Positions 11,801-23,365 of a stretch of DNA of 64,000 bases are shown in pieces (the stretch's first letter is position 1; every line of letters begins with the position of its first letter). The translations under genes were made by a program, and so were the position numbers. The notes beneath the pieces are model-generated. The model did no database searches, had not been told where the DNA came from, and saw only the letters and a list, made by a program, of their open reading frames with translations. The stretch is taken from positions 8,936,001 to 9,000,000 of the forward strand of contig NC_092030.1 in assembly GCF_042242105.1 (NCBI RefSeq), read 5' to 3'. The stretch comes from Pempheris klunzingeri. Taxonomy: Eukaryota > Chordata > Actinopteri > Acropomatiformes > Pempheridae.

Positions 11801-13744
11801 CTCTTATCTGTCGGTCTCTGCATGCTCCTAGATCTTTACTTGATTGTAGCTTGGGTTTCAGTTTGCACTCATTCAGTGCTTTGTTTTTAACCGGCCTCCC
11901 TTTTTGCCCCTTTCCTTTGGCCCCCTTAGGGACTTGGTGTCGAGCCAGCGCACTGTCAGCACCACCACCACTCCTTCCAGAAACTTCTTCTCTACATTCC
12001 TACCACAGGGTAGACGCATTCCAGGGAAGCCGGCTCAGTTCACCTCCGTGTCTTCGCCAAGCCAGGTAGCAGTCAAGTGTAATAAGTAGTGACATCCTGT
12101 TGTCCTCAGTCTTTAAAATGACCCTTTAGAAACTTATACGGGGCTACACAGATGTTCCAATGGCTGTAATCTTCTCCTGGCGGCCATGCTGCAGGTCCTC
12201 AATATTGTGAGTGACTGATAGAAGTCTGACCTGCGACCATCTTCTGCATCTAAAGTGAATTTGTCTTTTCTAGCCTGCAAAGTCAAAGGAGGCAGTCCAA
12301 GCAAAGGATGTGAAGCCAGTTCCCAGCCAGGCAGCAACCAGTGAAACTCTGAGTGCCCAGTCCCAACAGTCAACAAATCAGTCAACAAACCAGCCTGCAA
12401 ACCAGCTGGCGCATCCCAGACACAAGAGAATCCAGGAACATGAGAAAGAGAGAAAGGAGCTTTTCTCCAAACCACCATCACAGGTACCTGGGGACGGTCG
12501 AGCTGTCGTCACATCAGCTCGCTGGCCTGTTTTCTTGTTTTTGTCAGTTTCATTCAAGGAATAGGTCCACATTATGGGAAATGGCTTTATTCACTTTCCT
12601 GACTTTTGTGATATGAGAGGATGATACCACTCTCATGTCTGTACCATAGACTGTATAGAAAGCTGCTGTGAACACTTACTGGACAACATGCTTCCATGTG
12701 CTGTCCTCAGACACCAGAGAAGAAGGGGGAGCCAGAGGAGGTAGAGCCACTTGCTGAGACCTGCAGCGATCCTCCTGACTCCTCCTCCTCAAACAGCAAG
12801 GGCTGTGGCGGTGGAGCAGAGGGAGGAGGCCTGTCAGTGGAACAGCCTTTCATCAAACTCAGCCAGGAGGAGTATGCGGAACACCACTCCTCCATCATGC
12901 ACTGCAGGTCTGCCTCCTACACAGTTGAAGTTCAGTTTGGTTAAACAAGGGTAGGGACTACAGATGGACCCTAGTCCATCCTTCTCATAGTACCTCATAC
13001 ACCCATGAATCATCCATAAATCCATCCATCCTGTCCTCTGCTTTCCAGAGTTGACTGTTCTGGTCGCCGGGTTGCCAGTTTGGATGTAGATGGAGTCATC
13101 AAGGTGAATCTTAATTTATCTTTTAGGGTTGCATGAACATAGAAAAAACAACATAACTAATAGAAACAAATAATAAAGCCTTATTCTTCCCCCTCATCCT
13201 CTTCCTCAGGTGTGGTCATTCAACCCCATCATGCAGACCAAAGCCACCATCATGTCCAAGTCTCCCCTGCTGTCTCTGGAGTGGGCCACCAAGCCTGACA
13301 GACTGGTACAAACAAGAGACAGACTGCACATGAACCAAATAAAGAGAGATTAACGGCATTATTACTTTAACCTGAAAGAGGAAAGCGCTTTCCACAATTA
13401 CAGTCATCACTTCACTGCTGTGCTCAGGAAATCCCAATTGCTGAAGCAAAATGATGTAAATACAGAAACTCTGTGAGAAAAATTCATAGAATAAGTTGCG
13501 TCCTTATATTCTTTCTTTTAACTATTCATCTGTCCAAATGCCAACAATACTATAAAGGGGAAAAACCCAAGACAAAAGATACAGATGCAATACTGCATGG
13601 TACCTGGACATGCAAGCACAGAAAGATGAAATGAAATAGAATAACAGCAGTGTAATATTATGTAACACAGACAAAATATTGCATAAAATTGAAGCATGAC
13701 ACGGGATTGTCATGTCAGATTTTATGGTTAATACAGTCATGTTA

Positions 13745-13780
<36 letters not shown>

Positions 13781-16700
13781 CAGTTATTACTAGGCAGTGG
13801 TGTTGGCACAGTACGGCTGTACGATACAGACGCCAAGAAGAATCTCTATGAGATGAACATCGATGAAACTCATCCCCGGTAAACCTGCACGTCTGTCTAA
13901 CGTTCATTTTTAAGTAACAATATTTTGTTGTGTTGGAGGCAATTAGAAAAACACATAGTCCAGTAAGAACAAGAATCCTCTTATTTGCTATCTTCGTGAG
14001 AAGATTGATATCAATCACATGTATGTGTATTACATTATATGTAGTACAAAGCTGGAGTCAGAACATGGTTAGCACAGTGATTTTTATGTACTTTACTGAA
14101 TGTGTTAATAACACTTGGATGTTAATCACCGTAGGTGTTTGAGTGGTTAACCACACCACAAACTGGAGATCATTTTGTCACATAGCAGTGAGTAATATTT
14201 CTTGTTGAAGCGCACCTTCTGATAACCTGTCTCTCTTGTGTGTCTCAGTATCCTGTCTTTAGCCTGCAGTCCCAGTGGTTCGTCGTTTGTCTGCTCAGCT
14301 GCAGCTCTCGGTCGATCTGGGAGCTGTGATGCTGCTCCCAGACTTCCTATCCCGGTGTCTGGACAGCTGCTGCTCTGGGACACCAAGACTGTCAAACAGC
14401 AGGTACTTAACCAGCCAAATTGATGCAGAGCAGGGATATTGTCTTTTTTATTCCACCCATTCTTCTTCCTTATCCACCACCTCATGACACCTAGATTACC
14501 CACAATGCAACGCAACAGTTTGCTTGCAGTTTCCTTTCAGCTCCAAAGGTCAACATGTGTCCAACATGGGTCATGATGGTTAGATGTGTTACAGTCTATT
14601 TCATCAGGTTACGCCTGAGTGTACAATTTAAGTTGTGGGCAAAGGTGTGAGTCATGCAACTGTATTCATTTGTAACTGCTTCTTTTCCTGGTCCTACCAC
14701 AATGTTAAAAATATCCACCTGCTATATGCTATAACTAAAGTTATGAGTATTAGTTAATGGAAACTTAGTAAAGTACTCTTTGTAACCTTTCAACCCAGAG
14801 GTCAGTGCAGACATGCAGTACTTTCCCTCCATTAGAGGATGTAGAGTGCAGGTGAAATCAATCTGTTGCACCTCTTCAGTGAACGGTGGTGGTGTTTGGA
14901 GTTGTCAGCAGTCTATGAGGAACATGCTTTCTGTGCTTAGCTGGTGCATCACAGCAGGCCACTGGGACAAACTGGTTATCTCTTGACACTCTGCATCAGC
15001 TCTGTTCATGCAGCCATGGTTAATCCTCTGAATGGTGACCACCGCAGGGCTTCTCATACGCAGCTTGTGAGGATCTGCTCCACATTGTCCTCATCAGTCT
15101 AGGCCTTTGGTGGCCAGCCATGTGCTATGAAGGGTCAGCAGCCATACTGTTGACTCTGCATGGATTATGGTGGGACACAGCTTAAATCTGTACTTACTTT
15201 TGGTACGTGCTTACTTTCTGTGGGTAGTGTAATGTGAGACGGATGATAGCTTGGCATAAGGTTACCATGTTCGTGTCATCAGACAAATAGGGATTATTGT
15301 ATGAGCGTAAATCTGGGTGTGAGGGCCAAAAATAATTCTACAGACGACATAAGCCTATATCCATTAAAGTTCGGTGTATTTGCCAGGAATGGTGGGCTTT
15401 CGCTGATGTGTGAGGCATCAACATTAGTTCATGTTTTCAGACGTTTGCACCATTAAGATATATCAGTGCTATGTTTACTTGCTTGTCACTATCATGGTAA
15501 TTCACGGACACTGAGTATATTACAGTAGGCTCCACGTTTGCTGATGTGTAACGTTAATGCATGCTGACACGACGAACATCACTTACAAATGAAATGTGTA
15601 CACTAATGCGTCAGCATTAGCATGCTTAGCATTAGCTTCAGTGTATGTATTTCCTGTGGCTGTGGGATAATCAGTGCTCTGTCTGTCTCTCAGCTCCAGT
15701 TCTCCTTAGAACCTGAACCAGTAGCCATTAACTGCACAGCCTTCAACCACAATGGAAACCTGCTGGTGACCGGAGCTGCTGACGGAGTCATCAGACTGTT
15801 TGGTCAGTGTTTATCAGGGGTGCAATTAATGATAATTTCCATTGTAGATCCCTCTGCTGACTGTTTATTGTTACTGACCGTGGAGAATTACAGAAATAAC
15901 AACAGGTGACAGACAGCTAAATATCTACATGAGCTCAAAGTAACAATATGTACGACTAACGACCCACGTACAGCAGCTTAGTACATCCTATTGATTTGTA
16001 ATTATGTATATTTGCTATGGGTGTAAGCATACTTTTGTAATATTTACATATTAATGAGTAAACACACTGTACCCTATCTTCTGGTGTAGATATGCAGCGG
16101 TACGAGAGCGCTATGAGTTGGAGAGCTCATGACGGAGAAGTTTACAGTGTGGAGTTCAGTTACGATGAAAACACCGTCATTAGCATTGGACAAGATGGCA
16201 AGGTGTGTGTGTCTGTGTGTGTCTGTGTGTGTCTGTGTGTGTGTGTGTGTGTCTGTCTGTCTGTCTGTGTGTGTCTGAACATGTTTTAATGTTGCTATAT
16301 GTTTGGAAAGAAGCCACCCAAACAGTTTTGACTTGAATAAGTGTGTGTGTGTTCAGTTCATCCAGTGGAACATCCATCGGTGTGGGGTGAAGCAGTCGGA
16401 GCAGGTTTTACCCCAGGATGCCACTGGGCCCTTCGTCCTGTCAGGCTACAGCGGATATAAACAGGTCAGTAGTGTCACAATTGAAACATCTGGCTTTAGC
16501 TTTTTATTTATTCATTTTTATTATTTACTTCACATTTACCAAAACGCTAAAAAACCAAGATGACATCACATTTATGATAAATGAGGTCACAGTACAATAA
16601 ATCCTGCTGTTGGCATATAAGGTAAAAGAATGAAATGAATGCATGGCACTCTGATGTCTAATTCTGTGAATGAACTCTTGTGCAGGTTCAGGTTCCTCGT

Positions 16701-17231
16701 GGTCGACTCTTTGCCTTCGACTCTGAGGGACAACATGTCCTGACCTGTTCCAGCACCGGAGGACTCATATACAGAGTAAATACACCTTCATCATCACATG
16801 TCTGCCTCTCAGCCACACTCAGCACTTCTGGCCAAAACTTAAATGATCTTAACTTTTGAAATCCTCTTCATGACTTATTTTTTTCATTAATTATCATATT
16901 TATTTCTTTGTGTTGTCTTTAGTTTAGTGTTTTTATTTGTATGTGATATTATAATGAATGAGTAATTGTGAAGTATTTAGTTTAGTTTCCCCTTGTTGGA
17001 TCAAAATGAATGTTTTTTGTTATATTTAGATTTGCTAACATGCCCCCCTTTCACCTCCCCCTCCAGCTGACCAATGGGGAACCAGCTCTGGAGAGCGTAC
17101 TGTCACTGGGTGGCCACAAAGCACCAGTGGTGACGGTAGATTGGTGCTCAGCAGTGGACTGTGGCACCTGCCTAACTGCTTCTATGGACGGGAAGATCAA
17201 ACTGAGCACACTCCTGGCACAGAAGTCCTGA
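5865..17231 (+). CDS. wdr91: WD repeat-containing protein 91, endosomal Rab7/PI3P regulator
   Basis: Seventeen coding exons: 5865-5987, 6078-6257, 6342-6549, 6729-6811, 7925-8034, 11930-12065, 12274-12483, 12711-12907, 13049-13103, 13210-13305, 13784-13878, 14249-14402, 15694-15802, 16090-16202, 16357-16464, 16686-16775, 17067-17231. All phases agree and give 743 aa, close to the human 747. Features in order: a LisH-like N-terminal helical region ([17 protein letters not shown], 5-21), a conserved helical block ending in [21 protein letters not shown] (about 150-170), a short coiled coil (about 180-210), a low-complexity linker (about 245-400) and a WD40 propeller (about 412-743) opening with GVIKVWSFNP. 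In vertebrates WDR91 binds Rab7 and restrains PI3-kinase (Beclin 1 complex) during early-to-late endosome conversion. The ATG is in a good context (CACCATGG). All junctions are GT-AG except intron 3, which is AT-AC. Start, end and full coverage leave little doubt about identity. Confidence 0.97.
6550..6728 (+). other. wdr91: U12-type AT-AC intron of wdr91
   Basis: The intron starts ATATCCTT, the exact U12 5' splice-site consensus. Near its end it carries the branch-site motif TCCTTAAC (6711-6718), 10-11 bases before the terminal AC. Splicing 6549 to 6729 restores the frame as [15 protein letters not shown], which matches the family (CMPVPVILNFDAE in human). No GT-AG alternative gives this conserved join. 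The intron is 179 bp. Confidence 0.9.
8035..11929 (+). other. largest wdr91 intron (intron 5), no nested gene seen
   Basis: 3.9 kb of mostly AT-rich intron. It holds an A-run at about 9759-9775 and a dispersed repeat near 10150-10310. Open frames within it are short and unlike known proteins. I see no RNA gene. Confidence 0.6.
10150..10310 (-). repeat. dispersed fish repeat (family A), copy 1
   Basis: On the minus strand the words GACTTTGGTGACCCCATGA, TGGCGCCACTAGCAG and CATTTGTGGTTCAGTGAA appear in the order found in an abundant teleost interspersed repeat. Related fragments occur near 31375-31440 and 42355-42440. Non-coding; probably a degraded non-autonomous element. Confidence 0.5.
12545..12660 (-). 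repeat. dispersed fish repeat (family B), copy 1
   Basis: Lies in wdr91 intron 7. Read on the minus strand it contains ATGAGAGTGGTATCATCCTC and a CCCATAATGTGGACCTATTCCTT ending. The same ending is seen near 27580-27610 and 30150-30180 on the plus strand. A non-coding interspersed repeat common in teleosts. Confidence 0.5.
13749..13779 (+). repeat. (TG)n tract abutting the acceptor of wdr91 coding exon 11
   Basis: About 15 TG units run directly into TTCAG at 13779-13783, so the repeat occupies the place of the polypyrimidine tract. Confidence 0.95.
14403..15693 (+). other. wdr91 intron 12, nothing recognised
   Basis: 1.3 kb intron between coding exons 12 and 13. I see no repeat I can name and no coding signal. 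Confidence 0.5.
16203..16352 (+). repeat. (TG)/(TCTG)-rich wdr91 intron 14
   Basis: The intron between coding exons 14 and 15 (16203-16356) begins with a TG/TCTG repeat that supplies the GT donor (16203-16275). It ends with a second TG run (16341-16352) placed directly before the TTCAG acceptor. Confidence 0.95.
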
Positions 17232-17699
17232 CTGAGGAGCTGACAGAGGACAGCTGAAGGGTCAGAGGTCATCAGAGTTTATAACTAACTAAAGAGATAA
17301 TTCCAGAATCTGATTAAGACAGTATGTAGTCTTTTTCATGATGCAACAGAAACATGAAAACTCACCAACCTGTTATGAATTCATATTAACATTAAATTCC
17401 CACTGAAAGTTTGGAGAGCATGTTTATTTCTTACAGCTGCATTCAGTGATTTCTTAGGCCTCTAGATCAGCAGAGGAGCTGAGCCTTACTGACCTTTATT
17501 ACCTTATAAAGGTTTTGGGGCTAACATGTCAGCAGCATTCCACCTAATGAATGGATACTAAATGCTCTACTTTCAAATGTTCTTTGTGTCTGCTGTTTGG
17601 TGCGGGGCAGGTGGACTACAGTGGTTTTATCAGAGCTTGTTTGTTGGGTCTGAAACAAACATTAATTTATGTGCCATAATGCCTTGGACAGGATAGGAG

Positions 17700-17760
17700 C
17701 TATAAGAGGCTGAAACATATATACATACATATATATATATATGTATATATATACACCACA
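17700..17760. repeat. (TA)n-rich microsatellite
   Basis: ATATACATACATATATATATATGTATATATATAC-type sequence downstream of wdr91. Confidence 0.85.
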
Positions 17761-17784
17761 AATATCTGTTAACAACATCCAGTA

Positions 17785-17790
17785 AATAAA
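17785..17790 (+). terminator. possible wdr91 polyadenylation signal
   Basis: The only canonical AATAAA I see between the wdr91 stop (17231) and the next promoter. It would give a 3'UTR of about 550 bases. Confidence 0.35.
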
Positions 17791-17843
17791 AGTAATATTA
17801 AAGGGGAAAGTGTATTAAACTCAGGCGGCAGCAGTGGCCCCTC

Positions 17844-17862
17844 CCTGCCGCAGGGGGCGCCC
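17844..17862 (+). promoter_or_regulatory. CTCF-like binding motif
   Basis: CCTGCCGCAGGGGGCGCCC fits the CTCF core closely (GCAGGGGGCGC). It has the same orientation as the motif at 4412, so the two bracket wdr91. Confidence 0.5.
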
Positions 17863-18198
17863 CAACACTCGGTGCTGTGATTCCTTCCAGCAGAGAAGAA
17901 GCGGGAGCAACAACAATAACACAGGCTGCTACACTGACACGAGCGTCCACCAAGTGTCCTGAGTTTAGGCCGTAAATCCTCCAACACAAACAGACACAAG
18001 GTTTCGGCGGAGAGAGTCAGAAATAAGAGTGTGCGGACGGTGAATTCAGGCGCCATGTTTTGTTGCGCACACAAATGTCATGCAGTCGTGGTGACGACGG
18101 AAGCTAACTAGCTGCACCGTTAGCTTGTTTACACTCAGTCCGGTTCTCTTTGTCGGGTTTCTGTTTAATGTCACTGGGCCCCGGTACCGCGTGCAGAC
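17863..18198 (+). promoter_or_regulatory. likely promoter and 5'UTR of the Ser/Glu-rich protein gene
   Basis: CpG-containing sequence before the start codon at 18199. GGCGCCATGTTTTG near 18049-18062 resembles a YY1 site, as is common at start sites of housekeeping genes, and GACGGAAGC (18096-18104) resembles an ETS site. No TATA box is evident. Confidence 0.4.
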
Positions 18199-19158
18199 AT
18201 GGAGAGTTTGTACAAGCGGAAAATGTTCGCCTCGATGCGGAAAACCAAGGTGGACGCATCGAAGAGGCGGCAGATCGGCCTACCCGCCTCCATCCTGGAC
18301 GACAGTGACGAAGGCTCCTTCTCCTCCTCCTCCTCCTCCCCCGGATCCCAGTCCGACTTCCAGAGCTCCCCGGAGGAGGACAGTGAGCAGGAGGGCCGCG
18401 GCTCTGGGGCGACTTCCAGCGACGACAGCCGCTCAGTGACGCGCAAAAAGCGCTCGTTCCTGGGAGGCGACGACAGCAGCTCCTCGTCCTCCAGTTCCGG
18501 AGATGACGAGGATGATGAAGAGGAGGACGATAAGCAGGAGGACAGGAGCCAGCCGAAGAGGATGGTGCAGCCCAGGAAGCGGAGCAGGCTGCAGCGGCAG
18601 GACGAGTCGGACTCGGACCATGTGGAGGAGAAGCGGAGAGGGGTGGAGGAGAAGGCGAAGAGGAGGCAGAGACACAACAAGCTGCTGGCGCTGTCCCGGA
18701 GGATGAAGGCCCGGGTCCCAAACCGGAGGAGGAGCCGCCTGAAGCAGGTACACTTTTGGACACTTAACCCCGCATGATGATAATAATGATGATAATATTT
18801 AACTGTTTCTATCATGATCACAGTGTTTAGTCAGTTGGACTTGAGTTTAAAGGACAGAGACATCATCATATGAGCTTATCATCAATATTGTTTGTCTAAT
18901 CAATCTAAACTTCATCAATTAGATTTTCTGAAAACAACTCATCACAGCTGCACTTTTCAGCTGTCAAAGTCTCAAATGGTGTTTTTTCAGGGTGCTAGTG
19001 ATGAAGAAGAGTCCAAAGAAGCTGAGGATGAGGCCTGTGGTGAAGAAGATGGAAGTGGAGGAGAAAAAGTCAGCAAGAAGGAGGCTGTAGAGAGTGAAAG
19101 AGGCACAGAGGAGGAGAAAGACAAAGAAGAGGAGGAGGAGGAGGTGAAGAAGAAGTAG
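18199..19158 (+). CDS. unrecognised Ser/Glu-rich, lysine-rich, probably nuclear protein
   Basis: Two exons, 18199-18747 and 18991-19158, join in phase 0 (CAG/GTACAC donor, TTTTTTCAG acceptor) to give 238 aa. Residues 1-35 (MESLYKRKMFASMRKTKVD, then KRRQIGLPASILDDSDEG) look like a conserved N-terminal motif. After it come Ser tracts with acidic clusters (about 36-120), basic clusters that could be nuclear localisation signals (KKRS, PKRM, RKRSR; about 81-138), a basic region RRQRHNKLLALSRRMKARV, and a very acidic tail ending in EEVKKK. I do not recognise the family. A weak, unverified likeness to the N-terminus of CCDC82 (DSDE-rich) was noted. The GC-rich first exon and clean splicing argue for a real gene. 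A GAG/GTGAAG donor-like site near 19140 means further exons cannot be excluded. Confidence 0.65.
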
Positions 19159-22064
19159 AGCCACAGTAATGGAGGACAGAGATGGAGTTTGAATGTACAA
19201 CAAAGTTAAACCCTCTGAAAATGACTTAAAACTGTTAATTGGTACATGTTTTCTCCTGCAGCAGTTAACGTGGAAAACAAAAGCACTAAAAACTGGAGTT
19301 GCAAGGTTTTCATCGTCATACCTGTTGCTATAGAAACAGACATTCAGCCGACCTGGGCAACCCCCCTGACCCATTACCGTGTGTGTTTGGTGAAGGAAAC
19401 AGCCTGAAGCGGGACCCTGTTTTACACAGGCAGGTGCTGAGATCAAGAAATGGCTCATGGATATGTCTCCTCTGGTTCAGTGGTCTGCCCCTGCTGATCT
19501 ACTGATCTACCAACGTCACTAATCCCAGTTGTTGATCCCAGATAGACGTCACGTCCACTGACAGCTGTAACTTTTCACTGGCAGGTGTGTAAAACTTGAG
19601 TAGCTTATAATGTTACGTTGGAACATGACCAGTCCTTGAAGGAAATGTATGGTTACAGTGTTCAAGTATATAACAGCATTATAGCATAGTGGGTCTCGCC
19701 TGCTGGACATAATTTGAATGCCATCCAAGTGTCAAACAAGAAGGGCTTCATGAAATTCTCTTGTGTTTTTGAGTTGTTAGCAGCAGTGTGCATCATGTCA
19801 ATGATTTGAGCAGTAATGCTCGTTAGATGGCAGCACAGTGAAACAGTAAATACTGTTACGACGTGTTACATCTCAGTGGACATCAGTGACAAAAGATTTT
19901 AACTCAAGATCCATTTGAAGTTTTTCTTAGCTTTAAAACTTCATGTCAAGGTCCTGAGCAAATTCAATTGTTTTCATAAAAGATGTGTTTGAAAGCTTCA
20001 CAAAAATCTCATTGGTGAACTCTGAGTGAAGCTCATTTTGTCACGCTACTATTCTCAAGGACAAGAACGAACTTTTGTGATATGCTATTTAAAACTGGCA
20101 TATGCTAGTAGATCAGCAGCGGCATACTCAGAATTGGCAGATGGCACTAAAATGAGAGTAGCATACCATCAGCCACTTCCTGATGTCATGGCTGCTGCAG
20201 TCTCAGTGTCACGCTGCCCAGAGACTTTCCATTCCCTGTATCTTGTGTTTCTGTGGGAGGAAGAAGAGCATCTCAGCGGTCGGGACATGAATCTCCCCTG
20301 GCTGAAATATGGGCACAGACAATGAGACACTAAGCTGCCGAAATCTTCCTTTATTGGTAAAATGTCAAAAATAACCCACCATGTGAACAAGGACTCTAGG
20401 ACAGAAGTTAACCAGAGCGCATTGCTATGAGAAACATCCAATCCCAGAGCTTCAAGTTCTTGTTTGTTCGTGTCTACAGAGACAAAGCGTTATGAATGTG
20501 ATAAAACTCTGATTGACAGGTGTGGATGGAATATGGCTGCTGAGGCTTCTGGGTACTGCAGTATTTAGAGACATTACACGTACCCAACAGCACTCAGACT
20601 TGTTTTTGGTGCACTTTTCATCCTCTTTCAATTACTTTTTAATTAAAAGGAGATTAAGTTGGACTCTGTTCCTGCAAAGCAAAGAATTCAGTCATGTTTA
20701 GAGGATTTAGACTGAAAGATTTCAGCCACAAACTGAAACGCTTGTACATTTTATTGTACAGTAGCTTTTTAATTGTTACAGTTGAGAGAAAGTGTCTGAA
20801 GTGTCTTTTGGTAGTTTTGTCCATCTGTGAGTTAAACTACATTTGACTCACGTGCTGCCCTGTGAATGCAGCTTCTCTGTTCTATGCGAGCGTTTGCTTT
20901 TCTCTGTTTTATATTTTATCCCAAGAGTAATTAATTAAAAAGAATTATTTGCACAGGAATTGATGATGACGACAATGAGGATGGGTGTTTATTATTGGCC
21001 TCTTGGAACAGAATATGTAAAAGAAAATCTCAAAGTTCAAGTTTTCAACTACATTTCACACTTCTCAATGAATGGAACTGGTTCAGTTGTTATTGCCTGA
21101 TTTACTGTAATATTACTACATATTGCTGTAGTATTTTTAGTATGGAAGTTTGTTCAGAGATGAATGTGAATGTCCACTGACTCCTGGTCATTGACCAAAA
21201 GTTGTGGTGGACAGCTGTGAAAACCACCAAAGATGGTGCGTTTATTGCCATAAAGCCCCCCAATGTTAAGAGTCACAGGTACGCCTTACCAACCTCACAC
21301 ACTCTAAAGCACTTTTATCTAAAAGTAAAATGCTCACAGCTGTGGCGAAAGATGGACAGATCTATCAAAATAAGATTCAGACTGTAGAAGAAAGAAAACA
21401 AGTCATTTTTCTGATGCGTCCATAGAAGTCTTTGGAAATTCTGGACATTTGTCCTAAATGCAGAACATGGGTAACAGCTCACATGTGCTGAAAGCAGTGA
21501 CTTTCATTTGGTCAGTCATTTCTTTAAATGTTACCATAATGGGAGAAGAAATGCTGTGTATAGAATTAATTTGGGCAGTCCACCCAAACCTTTTGGCACC
21601 TCTATTTATTTCTTCCTGTCTGAAGTCTGTCACAGTGCTGCTTTCATGTGTTGATGTGTCAATGACCCTAATCAGACGTTTGTTCTTTTTAAATCTTCCT
21701 TGCATTTTTTTGTTTCCTCGCTCCCTTCCTTTTTTCCCTTCCTCCTTCTGTAGTGGTGTGTTTATGTGCAGCCACACACTGAACGCTCTCTAATCATAAG
21801 CTAAGCCACAAAGAAGGTGTCACCAAATGTGGAGAGAAACTGAGCTGCAGAGAACATTTTTGTTTTTTATGCCCAGTCTTTAAGAGCCTTGTGGCCTTTT
21901 TTGCTTTTTGCTCAACTACTGGAGTCTGTATGTCATACAGAATGGTGATGATACTCCAATGTGCCACAGTTACATATCAGTGCTGTGTGTTGTTCTCCAG
22001 TGTATTTCTGGCCTTTTTGCTGTATAAAGCTCTTTAGACCAACCTGCCCTCTTTTACTAATAAA
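19159..22064 (+). other. probable long 3'UTR of the preceding gene, ending at a polyadenylation signal
   Basis: 2.9 kb with no recognisable coding exon and no clear transposon. It ends at a strong signal: ACTAATAAAGTGTC (AATAAA at 22059-22064) followed within 30 bases by T- and GT-rich sequence (GTGTCTTTTTTT, TTTTGTGTTGG). That it all belongs to one transcript is inferred. Confidence 0.4.
22059..22064 (+). terminator. polyadenylation signal AATAAA
   Basis: AATAAA with a U/GU-rich downstream element. It is the best plus-strand cleavage signal between 19158 and thap1. Confidence 0.5.
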
Positions 22065-22439
22065 GTGTCTTTTTTTGACCCACAAATTTTGTGTTGGAAA
22101 CTATCACATCTTAAATCTGGTTTCAAATAACTACATTTCCCATGAATCAGCCTGCCCAAGCTGTAAAATATATTTATTTTCATATTTAAAAATTGCATGA
22201 TAAACCAAGTGCTGAAGCTTCAGGATGATAACACCTGAACACATCATTTAACAGCTATATGGCAACAAATGGTTGGCACTCATCACCTACAGCCCTCATG
22301 CTACAAATATGTTGGCACTTTTGCACTTCTATTAAAAATGGTACTACATTACACAACAAAATGACGTAACAACAGTCAATAGAAACCAAAACCACCAGCT
22401 AACTGAGGGCTGGATTCTAAATCACACTGAAAATCAAAG

Positions 22440-23335
22440 TAAAAGACTGAAATCACAGGCTGATCCAACTTTCATCACGACAACTCATAATGTGACTCAG
22501 TAGTGTGTAGGACCCCCACATGCTGCTGATGAGATGGTGGATGGTGTCCTCGGGGGGTCTCCTCCCAGACCTGGATCTGGAGCTCCTGGACTGTCTGTGG
22601 TGCGACTTGGTGGCGTCAGATGCACTGATACATAACGTCCTAGAGGTTCTCAAAAGGATTCAGGTGTGGGAACATCAGTCAGTGGCATCAATGCCTTCAT
22701 CATGTAGGAACAGCCTCCACACTCACAGGTATTGTCCTGCACCAGGAGGAACCCAGGGTCCACTGCACCAGTGTAAGGTCTGACAGTGGCTCTGAGGATT
22801 TCATCCTGGTACCTAACAGCAGTCAGCATGTGGAGGTCTGTGTGACCCTCCAAGGATATACCTCCCCAGACCATCACTGACCCACTGGTCATGCTGGATG
22901 ATGTTGCAGGTGGCATAATGTTCACATTCAGCACAACGTTCTCCAGACTCTTTCACATCTGCTCTCCACCTGCTCTCATCTGTGATGAGAACGGGGCACC
23001 AGTGGCGGACCTGCAAGCCTTCTTGCAACGTCACGTATGGATGCGTCATCCTGGAGGAGCTGGACTACCTGTGCAACCTGAATGGGCTGCAGGTACGGCC
23101 TCATGCTACCAGTAGTGACAAGGACACTAGCAAAACACAAAACTAGAGAAGAATCAGTCTGGAAGACTAAATAGAGAGCAACTGTTGGGGGTTGTCTTGC
23201 TGTTGCCTCTCCAGAGCACCTGTTGTCACTTTCATTTGCACCAAAACAGCTGAAATTGATTCACAATCTCTTTTGCTTCCTAACTGGACAGACTGATATG
23301 ATTACCAGTGACACCTGAACGAAAACCAGTGGGTA
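22440..23335 (-). mobile_element. decayed, internally deleted Tc1-like transposon
   Basis: Minus-strand fragments in the right order spell Tc1-family transposase: WCPVLITDES (about 22970-23010), SVMVWGGISLEGHTDLHML (about 22820-22880), VRYQDEILRATVRPY (about 22770-22815), then PGFLLVQDN (about 22725-22755). The last two acidic positions belong to the DDE triad. Frameshifts, stops and loss of the N-terminal helix-turn-helix region show a dead copy. The flanks near 22440-22500 and 23215-23300 look like the element's terminal sequences. It lies just upstream of thap1. Confidence 0.75.
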
Positions 23336-23365
23336 GATTGTAATTCAGGAAGGTTTTCTTTACAT

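Noticed and set aside
18104..18821. Minus-strand Ser/Pro-rich frames of more than 200 codons
   Set aside because: They are the reverse strand of the Ser/Glu-rich exon; GAG/TCC-type codon repeats keep all frames open.
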